64,000 nucleotides of DNA. Source: Beijerinckiaceae bacterium (lineage in GTDB: Bacteria > Pseudomonadota > Alphaproteobacteria > Rhizobiales > Beijerinckiaceae). Location of the stretch: assembly GCA_027532775.1 (NCBI GenBank), contig JAPZTO010000003.1, forward strand, positions 806,001 through 870,000. The letters run 5' to 3'. Made by a program: the position numbers and the translations under genes. Below, in pieces: positions 17,621 to 26,933 of this stretch; positions within the stretch are counted from its first letter, which is position 1; each line of letters starts with the position of its first letter. Under the pieces are notes generated by a model. It worked only from the letters and a program-made list of their open reading frames with translations. It searched no databases and was not told the origin of the DNA.

Positions 17621-18526
17621 ATGTCCTTCGCCACTTTGATTGCCGGCCCCACGGCCAGCGGAAAATCCGCCCTGGCTGTCGCTCTTGCCGAGCGGCAGGG
17701 CGGCGTGGTCGTCAATGCGGATTCGATGCAGGTCTATGCCGATCTTGCCGTTCTCTCGGCCCGGCCGATGGCGGAAGAGACGGCGCGGGTTCCCCATGCC
17801 CTCTACGGGTTCGTGCCGGCGGGCGAGGAGTTCTCGGTCGGGCGTTATCTCGAGGCGATCGCCCCGCTGGTGGCCGAGGCGCGCGCAGGCGGCGCGCCGC
17901 TGGTCATTGTCGGGGGGACGGGCCTCTATTTCCGCGCGATGGTCGAGGGGCTGGTGCCGACGCCGGTGATCCCGCCGGATATCCGGGCCGGGTGGCGGGC
18001 CCTCGCGGAAGCCGGGCATGACCTTCACGCCGAACTCCTCCGCCGCGATCCGGTTCGCGCCGGCCAGTTGCATCCGGCCGATAGCCCGCGGCTGCTGCGC
18101 GCCATCGAGGTGCATGCCGCGACGGGAAAGCCCTATTCGCAGTGGCTGGCGGAGAATCCCGGCATGCCGCTTCTCGCCGCCGGAGAATGGCGCGGCCTCT
18201 TTCTCGATCCGCCGCGCGGCCCGCTCCATGCGGCGATCGATGCGCGCTTCCTGGCCATGATCGCGGGCGGTGCCCTTGACGAAGTGCAGCGGCTGGTCGG
18301 GCAGCGGCCGGCCTTGCCGCGCAATCTCGGAATCATGAAAGCCCATGGCGTGCCCCATCTGGCGGATCATCTCGCCGGGCGGATCGATCTCGACACGGCA
18401 ATCGCGCGCGGGCAGGCCGATACACGGGCCTATGCGCGCCGGCAGGTGATCTTTGCCCGGCGCTACCTCGCCCCGCCGGGCTGGCAGTGGTTCGCGAATC
18501 CGGATGCAGCGCTCGCCGCGGCCTGA
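17621..18526 (+). CDS. miaA: tRNA dimethylallyltransferase
   Basis: A 301-residue enzyme that adds an isopentenyl group from DMAPP to A37 of tRNAs reading UNN codons. The P-loop AGPTASGKSALA (8-19) is followed by the tRNA-recognition motif VVNADSMQVYADL and GGTGLYFRAMVEG. The DR-R lid and insertion region correspond to residues 150-230. The order serB-miaA-ilv is frequently seen in Rhizobiales genomes (recalled, not checked). It converges on the GGDEF gene with a 15-bp gap. Confidence 0.95.
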   Translation: MSFATLIAGPTASGKSALAVALAERQGGVVVNADSMQVYADLAVLSARPMAEETARVPHALYGFVPAGEEFSVGRYLEAIAPLVAEARAGGAPLVIVGGTGLYFRAMVEGLVPTPVIPPDIRAGWRALAEAGHDLHAELLRRDPVRAGQLHPADSPRLLRAIEVHAATGKPYSQWLAENPGMPLLAAGEWRGLFLDPPRGPLHAAIDARFLAMIAGGALDEVQRLVGQRPALPRNLGIMKAHGVPHLADHLAGRIDLDTAIARGQADTRAYARRQVIFARRYLAPPGWQWFANPDAALAAA

Positions 18527-18541
18527 GCCTTGTGCGCGGTG

Positions 18542-20026
18542 TCAGGCGGCCACGGTCGAGCTCTTCGGCCCGGCCTGCACGTCGAGTTCGGTCGCGACCT
18601 TGTTCCGGCCGCTGCGCTTGGCGGTATAGAGCGCCCGGTCCGCGCGGTTGATCAGGTCATCGAGATTGGAGGTCTTGCGGTTCAGCGCAATGCCGATGCT
18701 GATGGTGCAGCGGATTTCCTGCTCGCCGGTGACAACAAGGCTCTGCTCGACAGTGAGCCGCAACCTCTCCGCGAAGGTGATTGCCGCTTCCGAATCGGTA
18801 TCCGGCAGCAGGATGGTGAATTCCTCGCCGCCCATGCGGGCCGCAATGTCGGTATTCGGGCGCAAAGGCGCCTTGATGATATCCGCGACGCGGCGGAGAA
18901 CCGTGTCGCCCGCGCCATGGCCGAACGCATCGTTGATGCGCTTGAAATGATCGATGTCGATCGTGATCATCGCGCAGGGGCGGTGGGCAGTCTGCGCTTC
19001 CGCAAGCTTGAGCATCGCCGCGTCGCGGAAGGCCCGGCGGTTCGGCAGGGAAGTCAGCGGATCGAGATGCGCGAGTGCCCAGAGTTCCTGCTCGAGGCCA
19101 CGGCGCTGTTCCATCTCGTCCAGCAGCATCTTGCGCTGGTGCTCGAGTTCGAGGAAGCCCTGCTTCATCTCGGTGATGTCGACCACGCTGACGAGCAGGC
19201 CGTCTCGCATCGGCGCGGCGTGCATCTGGTACCAGTGCGAACCTGTCTCGCCCCGGTAATGGTGATCGAAGCTCTGGCCCTTGCCGCTGCGCAGGACGGC
19301 GAGGTGCCGGTCCCACGGGCCGAGCGGCGCGCCATCGCCCATGGCCACCGTGATCGACAGGCCCTGGAGCGCATCGAGATCCTCATGTCCGCAAATCTCG
19401 ATCCCGCGCGCATTCGCGGCGATGATGCGCGCATCGACGATCTCGTTATGCGAATCGCGGACGGGTTCGGCCACGAAAGCGCCGTGCGGCATCGCATCGA
19501 GGACCGCCCGGAAGAATTCGTGTTTGTATTCGCGGGGAATGCACAGGGCGACGAGGATCGGCCGCCCCTCCGCATCGGTGATCGGAAGGAAAAGGCATTC
19601 CCAGCGATGCACCTTGGCCTGTGGGCCGGATTGATGGTTCACGCAGACCGCATTCCCGGCGAGGCTCGCTTCGCGGCAGCCGAGGCGATACAACTCGCCG
19701 GCTTCCCGGCTGATCGTCGCGGTGGTTTTTGCCCCGAGGGTGGCGCCGGCATCATCCGGCACCTGGGCGCCCGCATAGAGGAATGCGAATTCGCCGTCCT
19801 CGGCCGGTTCGATGACAACGAGGTTCTGCCCGTATTGCTTCATCACGTCGCGATCGAGCATGCCGATCGTCGCGGCCCCGGATGCCAGGCGCGCCGCGCG
19901 GAAGCGCCGCAGAAGCAGGTTGGCTTCCGCACTCCGCAACCGGACCTCGAGGTCGGCGGTGAACAGTTGATCGCTCAATCGGGGTTCCACTGGGACTATG
20001 ACAAAACTCACAAAAGGATGGGGCAC
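18542..20026 (-). CDS. PAS domain-containing diguanylate cyclase
   Basis: A 494-residue signalling protein. The C-terminal GGDEF domain (about 325-480) has an intact active-site MGGEEF and LDPLTSLPNRRAF, so it should make cyclic di-GMP. The residues four positions ahead of GGEEF (NTDIAARM) do not show an RxxD inhibitory site. Before it is a PAS domain (about 190-290, EFFRAVLDAMPHGAFVAEPV to GLLVSVVDITEMKQ). The N-terminal ~165 residues form a PAS- or GAF-like sensor with no membrane helix, so the protein is cytosolic. The start is GTG 20026; codons a little further in are also possible. Confidence 0.85.
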   Translation of the reverse strand: MPHPFVSFVIVPVEPRLSDQLFTADLEVRLRSAEANLLLRRFRAARLASGAATIGMLDRDVMKQYGQNLVVIEPAEDGEFAFLYAGAQVPDDAGATLGAKTTATISREAGELYRLGCREASLAGNAVCVNHQSGPQAKVHRWECLFLPITDAEGRPILVALCIPREYKHEFFRAVLDAMPHGAFVAEPVRDSHNEIVDARIIAANARGIEICGHEDLDALQGLSITVAMGDGAPLGPWDRHLAVLRSGKGQSFDHHYRGETGSHWYQMHAAPMRDGLLVSVVDITEMKQGFLELEHQRKMLLDEMEQRRGLEQELWALAHLDPLTSLPNRRAFRDAAMLKLAEAQTAHRPCAMITIDIDHFKRINDAFGHGAGDTVLRRVADIIKAPLRPNTDIAARMGGEEFTILLPDTDSEAAITFAERLRLTVEQSLVVTGEQEIRCTISIGIALNRKTSNLDDLINRADRALYTAKRSGRNKVATELDVQAGPKSSTVAA

Positions 20027-20192
20027 AATGCTTGAAAAATCGTATGTGGCGCATAATCAATTTAAACTGTACTCGATCGACCCGCGCTGGCGTTCCGCTG
20101 TCTCGAAAGCCGGCTACCCGATCACCCGGGTGCGTGGAGGGCAACGCCGCGCGCCGGGAACAGACCGGCCCGAGGCTTGGACAAATTGAGGA

Positions 20193-20221
20193 TTGACGCT
20201 GTTTCCGGCGGTGTGTAGCGT
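20193..20221 (+). promoter_or_regulatory. Candidate promoter of the ilv leader transcript
   Basis: TTGACG at 20193-20198 and TAGCGT at 20216-20221 are separated by 17 bp and lie 27 bp before the leader peptide. The -35 match is good and the -10 match weak. The stretch 20027-20192 holds no credible gene. Confidence 0.35.
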
Positions 20222-20248
20222 GCCGACCGAATTGCCGACGAGGGTTCC

Positions 20249-20296
20249 ATGTCGCTTCTTATTGTACGCAGTGCGCCGAGGACGGAGCTGGCCTGA
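20249..20296 (+). CDS. ilv leader peptide
   Basis: A 15-codon frame, MSLLIVRSAPRTELA, with consecutive Leu-Leu-Ile-Val codons near its start, the three end products of the pathway encoded downstream. AGGGTTCC precedes the ATG. Its stop codon lies inside a stable hairpin, and a classic terminator follows 28 nt later. This is the standard arrangement for ribosome-mediated attenuation. Confidence 0.85.
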   Translation: MSLLIVRSAPRTELA

Positions 20297-20347
20297 GCCA
20301 GATCTCCTTGTCGGCGCGCATCCAAAGGCCCCCTGAGGGCCTTTTTT
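20273..20347 (+). promoter_or_regulatory. Transcription attenuator of the ilv operon
   Basis: Several pairings are visible. A pause hairpin (GGAG-CTGGC with GCCAG-CTCC, 20284-20307) is enclosed by GCGCCGA/TCGGCGC (20273-20279 with 20311-20317). The terminator is AAAGGCCC/GGGCCTTT (20324-20331 with 20337-20344) followed by six T. GGCCT inside the pause hairpin (20290-20294) can pair with AGGCC of the terminator (20326-20330), a possible antiterminator. Stalling at the Leu/Ile/Val codons would then permit transcription of ilvI. Confidence 0.85.
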
Positions 20348-20411
20348 GTTGCCCGATCCCAAGCCCTGCCGAACCAGGAAGTGACGAGCCGACCGATCAC
20401 GGGAGACGACC

Positions 20412-22172
20412 ATGAGTGAGATGATGACGGGCGCCGAAATGGTGGTGCGAGCCCTGCGGGACCATGATGTGAACCACATCTTCGGGTATCCGGGCGGCGC
20501 GGTCCTTCCGATCTACGATGCGTTGTTCCAGCAGAATTCGGTCCAGCACATCCTCGTCCGCCACGAGCAGGGCGCCGTGCATTCGGCCGAGGGCTATGCC
20601 CGTTCTTCCGGCAAGGTGGGCGTGGTTCTCGTGACCTCCGGCCCCGGCGCCACAAACGCGGTGACCGGCCTGACGGACGCGCTGATGGATTCGATCCCGA
20701 TCGTCTGCTTTACCGGCCAGGTGCCGACCCATCTGATCGGCTCCGATGCGTTCCAGGAATGCGACACGGTGGGCATCACCCGCCATTGCACCAAGCATAA
20801 TTATCTCGTGAAACGGATCGAGGATCTGCCGCGCATCATCCACGAAGCCTTCTATGTCGCCCGTTCGGGCCGGCCGGGCCCTGTGGTGATCGACGTGCCG
20901 AAGGACATCCAGTTCGCGCGCGGCGTCTATACCGGGCCGGGCGAGATCATCCATAAATCCTACCGGCCGAAGATGGATGGTGATACCGCCCGGATCGAGG
21001 CGGCGCTGGCCCTGATGGCCAAGGCGAAGAAGCCGGTCTTCTATACCGGCGGCGGCATCATCAATTCCGGCCCGGAGGCCAGCCGCCTGCTGCGGGAATT
21101 CGCCCAGATCACCGGCTTCCCGGTGACCTCGACGCTGATGGGCCTCGGGGCATTCCCGGCCAACAACCCGCAATGGCTCGGCATGCTCGGGATGCACGGC
21201 ACCTACGAGGCCAATCTCGCGATGCATGGCTGCGACGTGATGGTCAATCTCGGCGCGCGTTTCGATGACCGGATCACCGGGCGACTCGACGCCTTCTCGC
21301 CGGGCTCGAAGAAGATCCATGTCGATATCGATCCGTCCTCGATCAACAAGAATGTCAAGGCCGATATCGGCATTGTCGGTGATTGCACGCGCGTGCTGGC
21401 CGAGATGATCCGCATCTGGCGCGAGAAGAAATACCAGGTCGATCCCGAGGCGCTGAAAAGCTGGTGGGGCGAGATCAACAAGTGGCGGGCACGCAATTCG
21501 CTCGGCTACGAGAATTCCGACAGCATCATCAAGCCGCAATACGCGATCGAGCGGCTCTATGCGCTCACCAAGGACCGCTCGACCTATGTGACGACCGAGG
21601 TGGGCCAGCATCAGATGTGGGCGGCCCAGCATTTCCATTTCGACGAACCGAACCGCTGGATGACGTCGGGCGGGCTCGGCACGATGGGCTATGGCCTGCC
21701 GGCGGCGATCGGCGTGCAGATGGCGCATCCGGATGCGCTGGTGATCGACATTGCCGGCGAGGCCTCGATCCTGATGAACATGCAGGAAATGTCGACGGCG
21801 GCGCAGTATCGCCTGCCGGTCAAGATCTTCATCCTGAACAACGAATATATGGGTATGGTCCGGCAATGGCAGGAATTGCTGCATGGCGGCCGCTATTCCG
21901 AGAGCTATTCGAGCGCCTTGCCGGATTTCGTCAAGCTGGCCGAGGCCTATCACGCCAAGGGCATCCGCTGCGCTGACCCGGCAAAGCTCGATGCCGCGAT
22001 CCAGGAGATGATCGACTATCCCGGCCCGGTGATCTTCGATTGCCTCGTTGCCAAGGAAGAGAACTGCTTCCCGATGATTCCCTCGGGCAAGGCGCATAAC
22101 GAGATGATCCTGCCGGATTTTGCCGGCTCTGTCGGTGACGTGATCGACGCCAAGGGCAAGCAGCTGGTGTGA
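20412..22172 (+). CDS. ilvI: Acetolactate synthase, large (catalytic) subunit
   Basis: A 586-residue ThDP-dependent enzyme that makes acetolactate or acetohydroxybutyrate, the first common step to valine, leucine and isoleucine. The catalytic glutamate lies in RHEQGAVHSAEGYAR (about residue 51), and the FAD/ThDP core GGLGTMGYGLPAAIG is present. The Mg-ThDP motif reads AGEASILMN then ILNNEYMGM, with Glu450 where GDG/GDA is usual. GGGAGACGACC precedes ATG 20412. It is controlled by the upstream attenuator. The symbol ilvB would be equally acceptable. Confidence 0.96.
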   Translation: MSEMMTGAEMVVRALRDHDVNHIFGYPGGAVLPIYDALFQQNSVQHILVRHEQGAVHSAEGYARSSGKVGVVLVTSGPGATNAVTGLTDALMDSIPIVCFTGQVPTHLIGSDAFQECDTVGITRHCTKHNYLVKRIEDLPRIIHEAFYVARSGRPGPVVIDVPKDIQFARGVYTGPGEIIHKSYRPKMDGDTARIEAALALMAKAKKPVFYTGGGIINSGPEASRLLREFAQITGFPVTSTLMGLGAFPANNPQWLGMLGMHGTYEANLAMHGCDVMVNLGARFDDRITGRLDAFSPGSKKIHVDIDPSSINKNVKADIGIVGDCTRVLAEMIRIWREKKYQVDPEALKSWWGEINKWRARNSLGYENSDSIIKPQYAIERLYALTKDRSTYVTTEVGQHQMWAAQHFHFDEPNRWMTSGGLGTMGYGLPAAIGVQMAHPDALVIDIAGEASILMNMQEMSTAAQYRLPVKIFILNNEYMGMVRQWQELLHGGRYSESYSSALPDFVKLAEAYHAKGIRCADPAKLDAAIQEMIDYPGPVIFDCLVAKEENCFPMIPSGKAHNEMILPDFAGSVGDVIDAKGKQLV

Positions 22173-22174
22173 CG

Positions 22175-23146
22175 ATGTTCAGCCTCGCCGAACTCGAAGC
22201 CGCGCATCGCGTGGTGCAGGCGGCCATGCCGCCGACCCCGCAACGGAGCTGGCCGCTTCTGGCGGCCCGGCTCGGTGCGGAACTGGTCGTCAAGCACGAG
22301 AACCACACGCCAACCGGCGCGTTCAAGGTGCGCGGCGGGCTGGTCTATCTCGACCGGCTGAAACGCGAGCGTCCGGGCGTGGCCGGCATCATCTCGGCGA
22401 CGCGCGGCAATCATGGCCAGAGCCTTGCCTTTGCCGGCCGCCAGCACGGCGTCGGGGTGACGATTCTCGTGCCGCGCGGCAATTCCACCGAGAAGAATGC
22501 CGCGATGCGGGCCTTTGGGGCGGAGCTGATCGAGCATGGCGAGGATTTCCAGGCCGCGCGCGAGGAAGCGATGCGCCTTGCCGGCGTGCGGGGCCTCGAA
22601 ATGGTGCCGTCCTTCCACCGCGATCTGGTGCTTGGCGTGGCGACCTATGCGCTCGAATTGCTCAGCGCCCATCCCGACCTTGCCCGGATCTATGTGCCGA
22701 TCGGGCAGGGATCGGGCATTTGCGGCTGCATTCTGGTGCGTGACCTGCTTGGCCTGAAGACCGAGATCATCGGTGTGCAATCGGTGGGTGCGCCGGCCTA
22801 TGCGCTCTCCTTCGCGGCGGGGCGACTGGTCTCGACCGACAGCGCCGTCACCCATGCCGACGGCATGGCGACCCGCGTTCCGGATCCGGAATCGCTCGAG
22901 ATCGTCGCCAAGGGCGCGGCGCGCATCGTGCAGGTCACGGATGACGAGATCGCCGCGGCGATCCGTGCGTACTGGACCGATACCCACAACCTTGCCGAGG
23001 GCGCCGGGGCGGCGCCGCTGGCGGCTGCCCTGCAGGAACGCAATCGACTCACCGGCAAGACCGGCGTGATCCTGTGCGGTGGCAATATCGATCTTGCCCT
23101 TTTCCAGCACTGGGTTCTTGCATCCCCGGCTGCTGCCGCTGCCTGA
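22175..23146 (+). CDS. PLP-dependent threonine dehydratase-like enzyme
   Basis: A 323-residue fold-type II PLP enzyme of the serine/threonine dehydratase family. The PLP lysine is in NHTPTGAFKVRGG, followed by SATRGNHGQSLAFAG and the phosphate loop GQGSGICG. It lacks the C-terminal ACT-like regulatory domain of biosynthetic IlvA, so it should not show isoleucine feedback. It sits between the two acetolactate synthase subunit genes, which suggests it supplies 2-oxobutyrate for isoleucine; other dehydratase substrates remain possible. ATG 22175 lies two bases after the ilvI stop; a GTG at 22169 overlapping it is the alternative. Confidence 0.85.
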   Translation: MFSLAELEAAHRVVQAAMPPTPQRSWPLLAARLGAELVVKHENHTPTGAFKVRGGLVYLDRLKRERPGVAGIISATRGNHGQSLAFAGRQHGVGVTILVPRGNSTEKNAAMRAFGAELIEHGEDFQAAREEAMRLAGVRGLEMVPSFHRDLVLGVATYALELLSAHPDLARIYVPIGQGSGICGCILVRDLLGLKTEIIGVQSVGAPAYALSFAAGRLVSTDSAVTHADGMATRVPDPESLEIVAKGAARIVQVTDDEIAAAIRAYWTDTHNLAEGAGAAPLAAALQERNRLTGKTGVILCGGNIDLALFQHWVLASPAAAAA

Positions 23147-23160
23147 CGAGGAACGACGAG

Positions 23161-23703
23161 ATGAAATCGCATTATGCCGACCAGACCGAAAAGCCCGTGA
23201 CCGAGCGCCGGACATTCTGCGTGCTGGTCGATAACGAGCCGGGCGTTCTGGCGCGGATTGCCGGCATGTTTTCCGGGCGCGGCTATAACATCGAGAGCCT
23301 GACTGTTTCGGAAACCGAGCACGAGAAGCATCTCTCGCGCATTACCATCGTCACGTCGGGAACACCCTCGGTGCTGAACCAGATCGAGGCGCAGCTCGAC
23401 CGGCTGGTGCCGGTGCACAAGGTGGTCAACCTGTCGGCCAAGGCCTCGATCGAGCGCGAGCTGGCCCTGGTCAAGGTGGCGCAGTTCGGCGAACATCGCG
23501 GCGAACACCGCATGGAAGCCCTGCGCCTCGCCACCGCTTTCGGCGCCAAGACGGTGGATGCCACGCTCAACTCCTTCATCTTCGAGCTGGCGGGCCCGGC
23601 CGATGATGTCGAGCGCTTCATCAACCTGATGACGGCGATCGGGCTGGTCGAAGTGTCACGCACGGGTGCGGCGGCCATCGCCCGTGGTGCCGAGGAAATG
23701 TGA
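23161..23703 (+). CDS. ilvH: Acetolactate synthase, small (regulatory) subunit
   Basis: A 180-residue regulatory subunit. The N-terminal ACT domain (about 17-95, TFCVLVDNEPGVLARIAGMFS, then GYNIESLTVS) binds valine for feedback inhibition; the C-terminal ALS_ss domain contains VAQFGEHRGEHRMEALRLA. It activates and stabilises IlvI. GAGGAACGACGAG precedes ATG 23161. It is separated from ilvI by the dehydratase gene in the same transcript. Confidence 0.95.
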   Translation: MKSHYADQTEKPVTERRTFCVLVDNEPGVLARIAGMFSGRGYNIESLTVSETEHEKHLSRITIVTSGTPSVLNQIEAQLDRLVPVHKVVNLSAKASIERELALVKVAQFGEHRGEHRMEALRLATAFGAKTVDATLNSFIFELAGPADDVERFINLMTAIGLVEVSRTGAAAIARGAEEM

Positions 23704-23809
23704 GCGTCCATTCCGGGCGCTCATGATCCTATTCCACCCTTTCGTTTGAACCTGGCTTCCGGCGCGCCTAGCCTTCCGGCTGCGCTTTTCTTTCGTTGCA
23801 GGCTTCCGG

Positions 23810-24421
23810 ATGCCCCTTGATACGCTGATCGCCTTTCTCGGCTTCGCCTTTGCCAGCTCGGTCACGCCGGGGCCGAACAACATGATGCTGCTCGCCTCCG
23901 GCGTGAATTTCGGGCTGAGGCGCACGCTCTGGCATGTTGCCGGGATCAATGTCGGTTTCCCGGTGATGCTGCTGCTCTCGGGCTTCGGCCTCGGGCAGCT
24001 CTTCATCCGCTATCCGGCCCTCTATACCGGGCTCAAGATCGTCGGCATCGCCTATATGCTCTGGCTGGCCTGGAAGATCGCGCGGTCCGGCCCGGTGGGC
24101 GAGGGCGGTGCGGAGGCTGGCAGGCCGATGAGCTTCCTGCAGGCCGCGGCGTTCCAATGGGTCAACCCGAAGGCCTGGGCGATGGTGGTCGGCGCCATCG
24201 CCGCCTATACCGTGCCGGAGAACTATACCGGCTCGCTGGTCATCATCACGCTGGTCTATGCCCTGACGGGAACGCCCGGCTCCCTTCTCTGGGCCGCCTT
24301 CGGCGCGGCCCTGCGCAATTTCCTGCGCGATCCTGTGAAGGTGCGCTGGTTCAACCTTGTCATGGCGCTGCTGCTGGTGGCTTCGCTCTATCCCGCGGTC
24401 ATGGATCTGATCGGCCGCTAG
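23810..24421 (+). CDS. LysE/RhtB family amino acid exporter
   Basis: A 203-residue inner-membrane protein with about six hydrophobic segments. The LysE signature VTPGPNNMMLLASGVNFG occurs near the N-terminus, and QAAAFQWVNPKAW corresponds to the conserved Asn-Pro-Lys region. The family exports lysine, threonine, homoserine, leucine or similar. Its position between ilvH and ilvC suggests branched-chain or threonine export, but this is inferred from neighbourhood only. A 106-bp gap separates it from ilvH. ATG 23810. Confidence 0.88.
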   Translation: MPLDTLIAFLGFAFASSVTPGPNNMMLLASGVNFGLRRTLWHVAGINVGFPVMLLLSGFGLGQLFIRYPALYTGLKIVGIAYMLWLAWKIARSGPVGEGGAEAGRPMSFLQAAAFQWVNPKAWAMVVGAIAAYTVPENYTGSLVIITLVYALTGTPGSLLWAAFGAALRNFLRDPVKVRWFNLVMALLLVASLYPAVMDLIGR

Positions 24422-24480
24422 GCTGCCCCTGCGCGAATCCATTTGACCGGGCCATCCTGCTCGCGTAGGAAAGCGCCGAA

Positions 24481-24498
24481 CCGTAACGTTCGTTACGG
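24481..24498. promoter_or_regulatory. Perfect palindromic operator before the TetR gene
   Basis: CCGTAACG-TT-CGTTACGG is a perfect 18-bp palindrome 27 bp before the regulator's ATG, the place and size typical of TetR-family autoregulatory operators. Confidence 0.7.
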
Positions 24499-24525
24499 TG
24501 CGTTTTCCTCAACCGACAGGTCCCC

Positions 24526-25176
24526 ATGACGGCGCTCGTCGCCCCCGCCGAACCCGAGATCAGCGCCCGGCAGGCCGAGGTGCTGGATGCCGTTCTGCGC
24601 CAGCTCGTGACGGACGGGAACAGCCTGACAATGAGCGCGGTGGCGCGTCGCGCCAGTTGCTCCAAGGAAACGCTCTACAAGTGGTTCGGCGATCGGGACG
24701 GCCTGCTCAACGCCACTGTGAAATACCAGGCCGCGCGGGTGCATGTGGCCGCCGTGGGGCCGGACCCGCTCGACCGATCGGCGCTCACGGCCCGGCTCGA
24801 GAGCTTTGCCATCAACTGGCTGACGGTGATTTCCTCCGAAACGTCGCTGGCGCTGAACCGCGTTGCGATCGGGCAGGCGGGTGCGGACAAATCGCTCGGG
24901 GCGATTGTGCTGGCCAATGGCCGCTTCGCGCTCGGCAGCCGGATGAAGCCGGTGCTGGAAGCCGGCCGCAAGGCGGAATTGTTGGCCTTCGAGGACGCGG
25001 AGGAGGCCTTCCGCACGCTGTTCGGTCTGGTGGCGCGCGATGTCCAGATCCGGCTGCTGCTGGGCGATTCGCCCTCTCTCGACCCCGAAAGCATTCGCGC
25101 CGAGGCGTCCCGGGCCATCGGCCAGTTCTTCGCGCTTTACGGCGCTCAACCCGGGGGCGGCAAGGCCGCACCCTGA
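24526..25176 (+). CDS. TetR/AcrR family transcriptional regulator
   Basis: A 216-residue repressor. The DNA-binding helix-turn-helix is residues 16-62: VLDAVLRQLVTDGNSLTMSA, then VARRASCSKETLYKWFGDRDG, the TetR signature for the recognition helix. The C-terminal ligand-binding part resembles TetR_C members with an AefR-like domain. It probably represses itself through the palindrome 27 bp upstream and may affect ilvC, which begins 24 bp after its stop, or the LysE gene. The ligand is unknown. Confidence 0.88.
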   Translation: MTALVAPAEPEISARQAEVLDAVLRQLVTDGNSLTMSAVARRASCSKETLYKWFGDRDGLLNATVKYQAARVHVAAVGPDPLDRSALTARLESFAINWLTVISSETSLALNRVAIGQAGADKSLGAIVLANGRFALGSRMKPVLEAGRKAELLAFEDAEEAFRTLFGLVARDVQIRLLLGDSPSLDPESIRAEASRAIGQFFALYGAQPGGGKAAP

Positions 25177-26220
<1,044 letters not shown>

Positions 26221-26269
26221 ACCCGGTGCCGGCCGTCAAGCGGCTGAATGGCAAAGGTATTAGACTAAA

Positions 26270-26294
26270 GTACAGGCGCCGCGAGCGCCTGTAC
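26270..26294. terminator. Hairpin after ilvC
   Basis: A perfect 10-bp stem GTACAGGCGC/GCGCCTGTAC with a CGCGA loop, about 50 bp after the ilvC stop. There is no T-run, so it could end transcription weakly or protect the 3' end of the mRNA. Confidence 0.45.
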
Positions 26295-26296
26295 CC

Positions 26297-26310
26297 TATT
26301 GTATACAATA
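26297..26310. promoter_or_regulatory. 14-bp perfect palindrome, GntR-like operator candidate
   Basis: TATTGTATACAATA is perfectly symmetrical. The TTGTATACAA core resembles operators of FCD-type GntR regulators. It lies between ilvC and the SnoaL-like gene. No GntR gene is present in the window. Confidence 0.4.
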
Positions 26311-26464
26311 TGCTGGCATCATTGCGAAATTCTGCGTCGTTTTCCTTCGAATTACGAAGATTTGAACAGAGTTTCCGATGAAATTGATAAGGCGCTCGCC
26401 TAGTATCCGCCCGCTTCGGCCGACATGCAGGAACACGTCCGCCGGCAGCAGGGGAATGACGAAG

Positions 26465-26902
26465 ATGCATGGCACTCTGGTTGCCGCGCCCGAACGCGCG
26501 GCCGTGATGCGGGCGATGATCGAGCGCGTCACGCTTGCCCGCGCCGCCGGCGATGTCGAGGCGGTCCTCGCCGAGCTGAGCGATGACGTCCATTACGAGG
26601 TGATGGGGCAGATCGCCGGACAGCCGATCTCGCCGGTCATCCGCGGACGCGTCGCCCTGCGCAGCCATTTCAAGGGGCTGTTCGAGCGCTGGGTCTGGAA
26701 CGGCATGACTGTGCGCAACATCGTCATCGGCACCGACAATGCCGCCGTGGAAACCACCGGCACGATGATCCACACGGTCTCCAACCAGCGGTTCCAGACT
26801 GATTTCTGTGCGATGCTCGGCTTCCGTGACGGGAAGATCTCGACCATCCGCGAATATTGCGACAGCTTCACGATCGTCCGGATTGCCGGACTGGCCATGT
26901 AG
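26465..26902 (+). CDS. SnoaL-like / nuclear transport factor 2 family protein
   Basis: A 145-residue protein with a cone-shaped NTF2-like fold: an N-terminal helix pair (VMRAMIERVTLARAAGDVEA), then VHYEVMGQ, GRVALRSHFKGLFERW and a C-terminal sheet (FCAMLGFRDGKISTIREYCDS). Such proteins act as small isomerases, hydrolases or binding proteins; nothing here fixes the substrate. ATG 26465 has AGGGG at a good distance; an in-frame ATG at 26456 is too close to it. The upstream 240 bp are AT-richer than the surroundings and hold the two palindromes. Confidence 0.7.
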   Translation: MHGTLVAAPERAAVMRAMIERVTLARAAGDVEAVLAELSDDVHYEVMGQIAGQPISPVIRGRVALRSHFKGLFERWVWNGMTVRNIVIGTDNAAVETTGTMIHTVSNQRFQTDFCAMLGFRDGKISTIREYCDSFTIVRIAGLAM

Positions 26903-26933
26903 GTGCCGCGCGAAGGCCGGCTCCGGAGTTCCG

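Noticed and set aside
18530-20035. A 501-residue plus-strand frame opposite the GGDEF gene
   Set aside because: The minus strand carries the GGEEF and PAS motifs; the plus frame has none and would collide with miaA's end.
20032-20189. A small frame starting MLEKSYVAHNQ upstream of the ilv leader
   Set aside because: No clear ribosome site, no recognisable family, and it runs into the GC-rich end of the intergenic region; likely chance.
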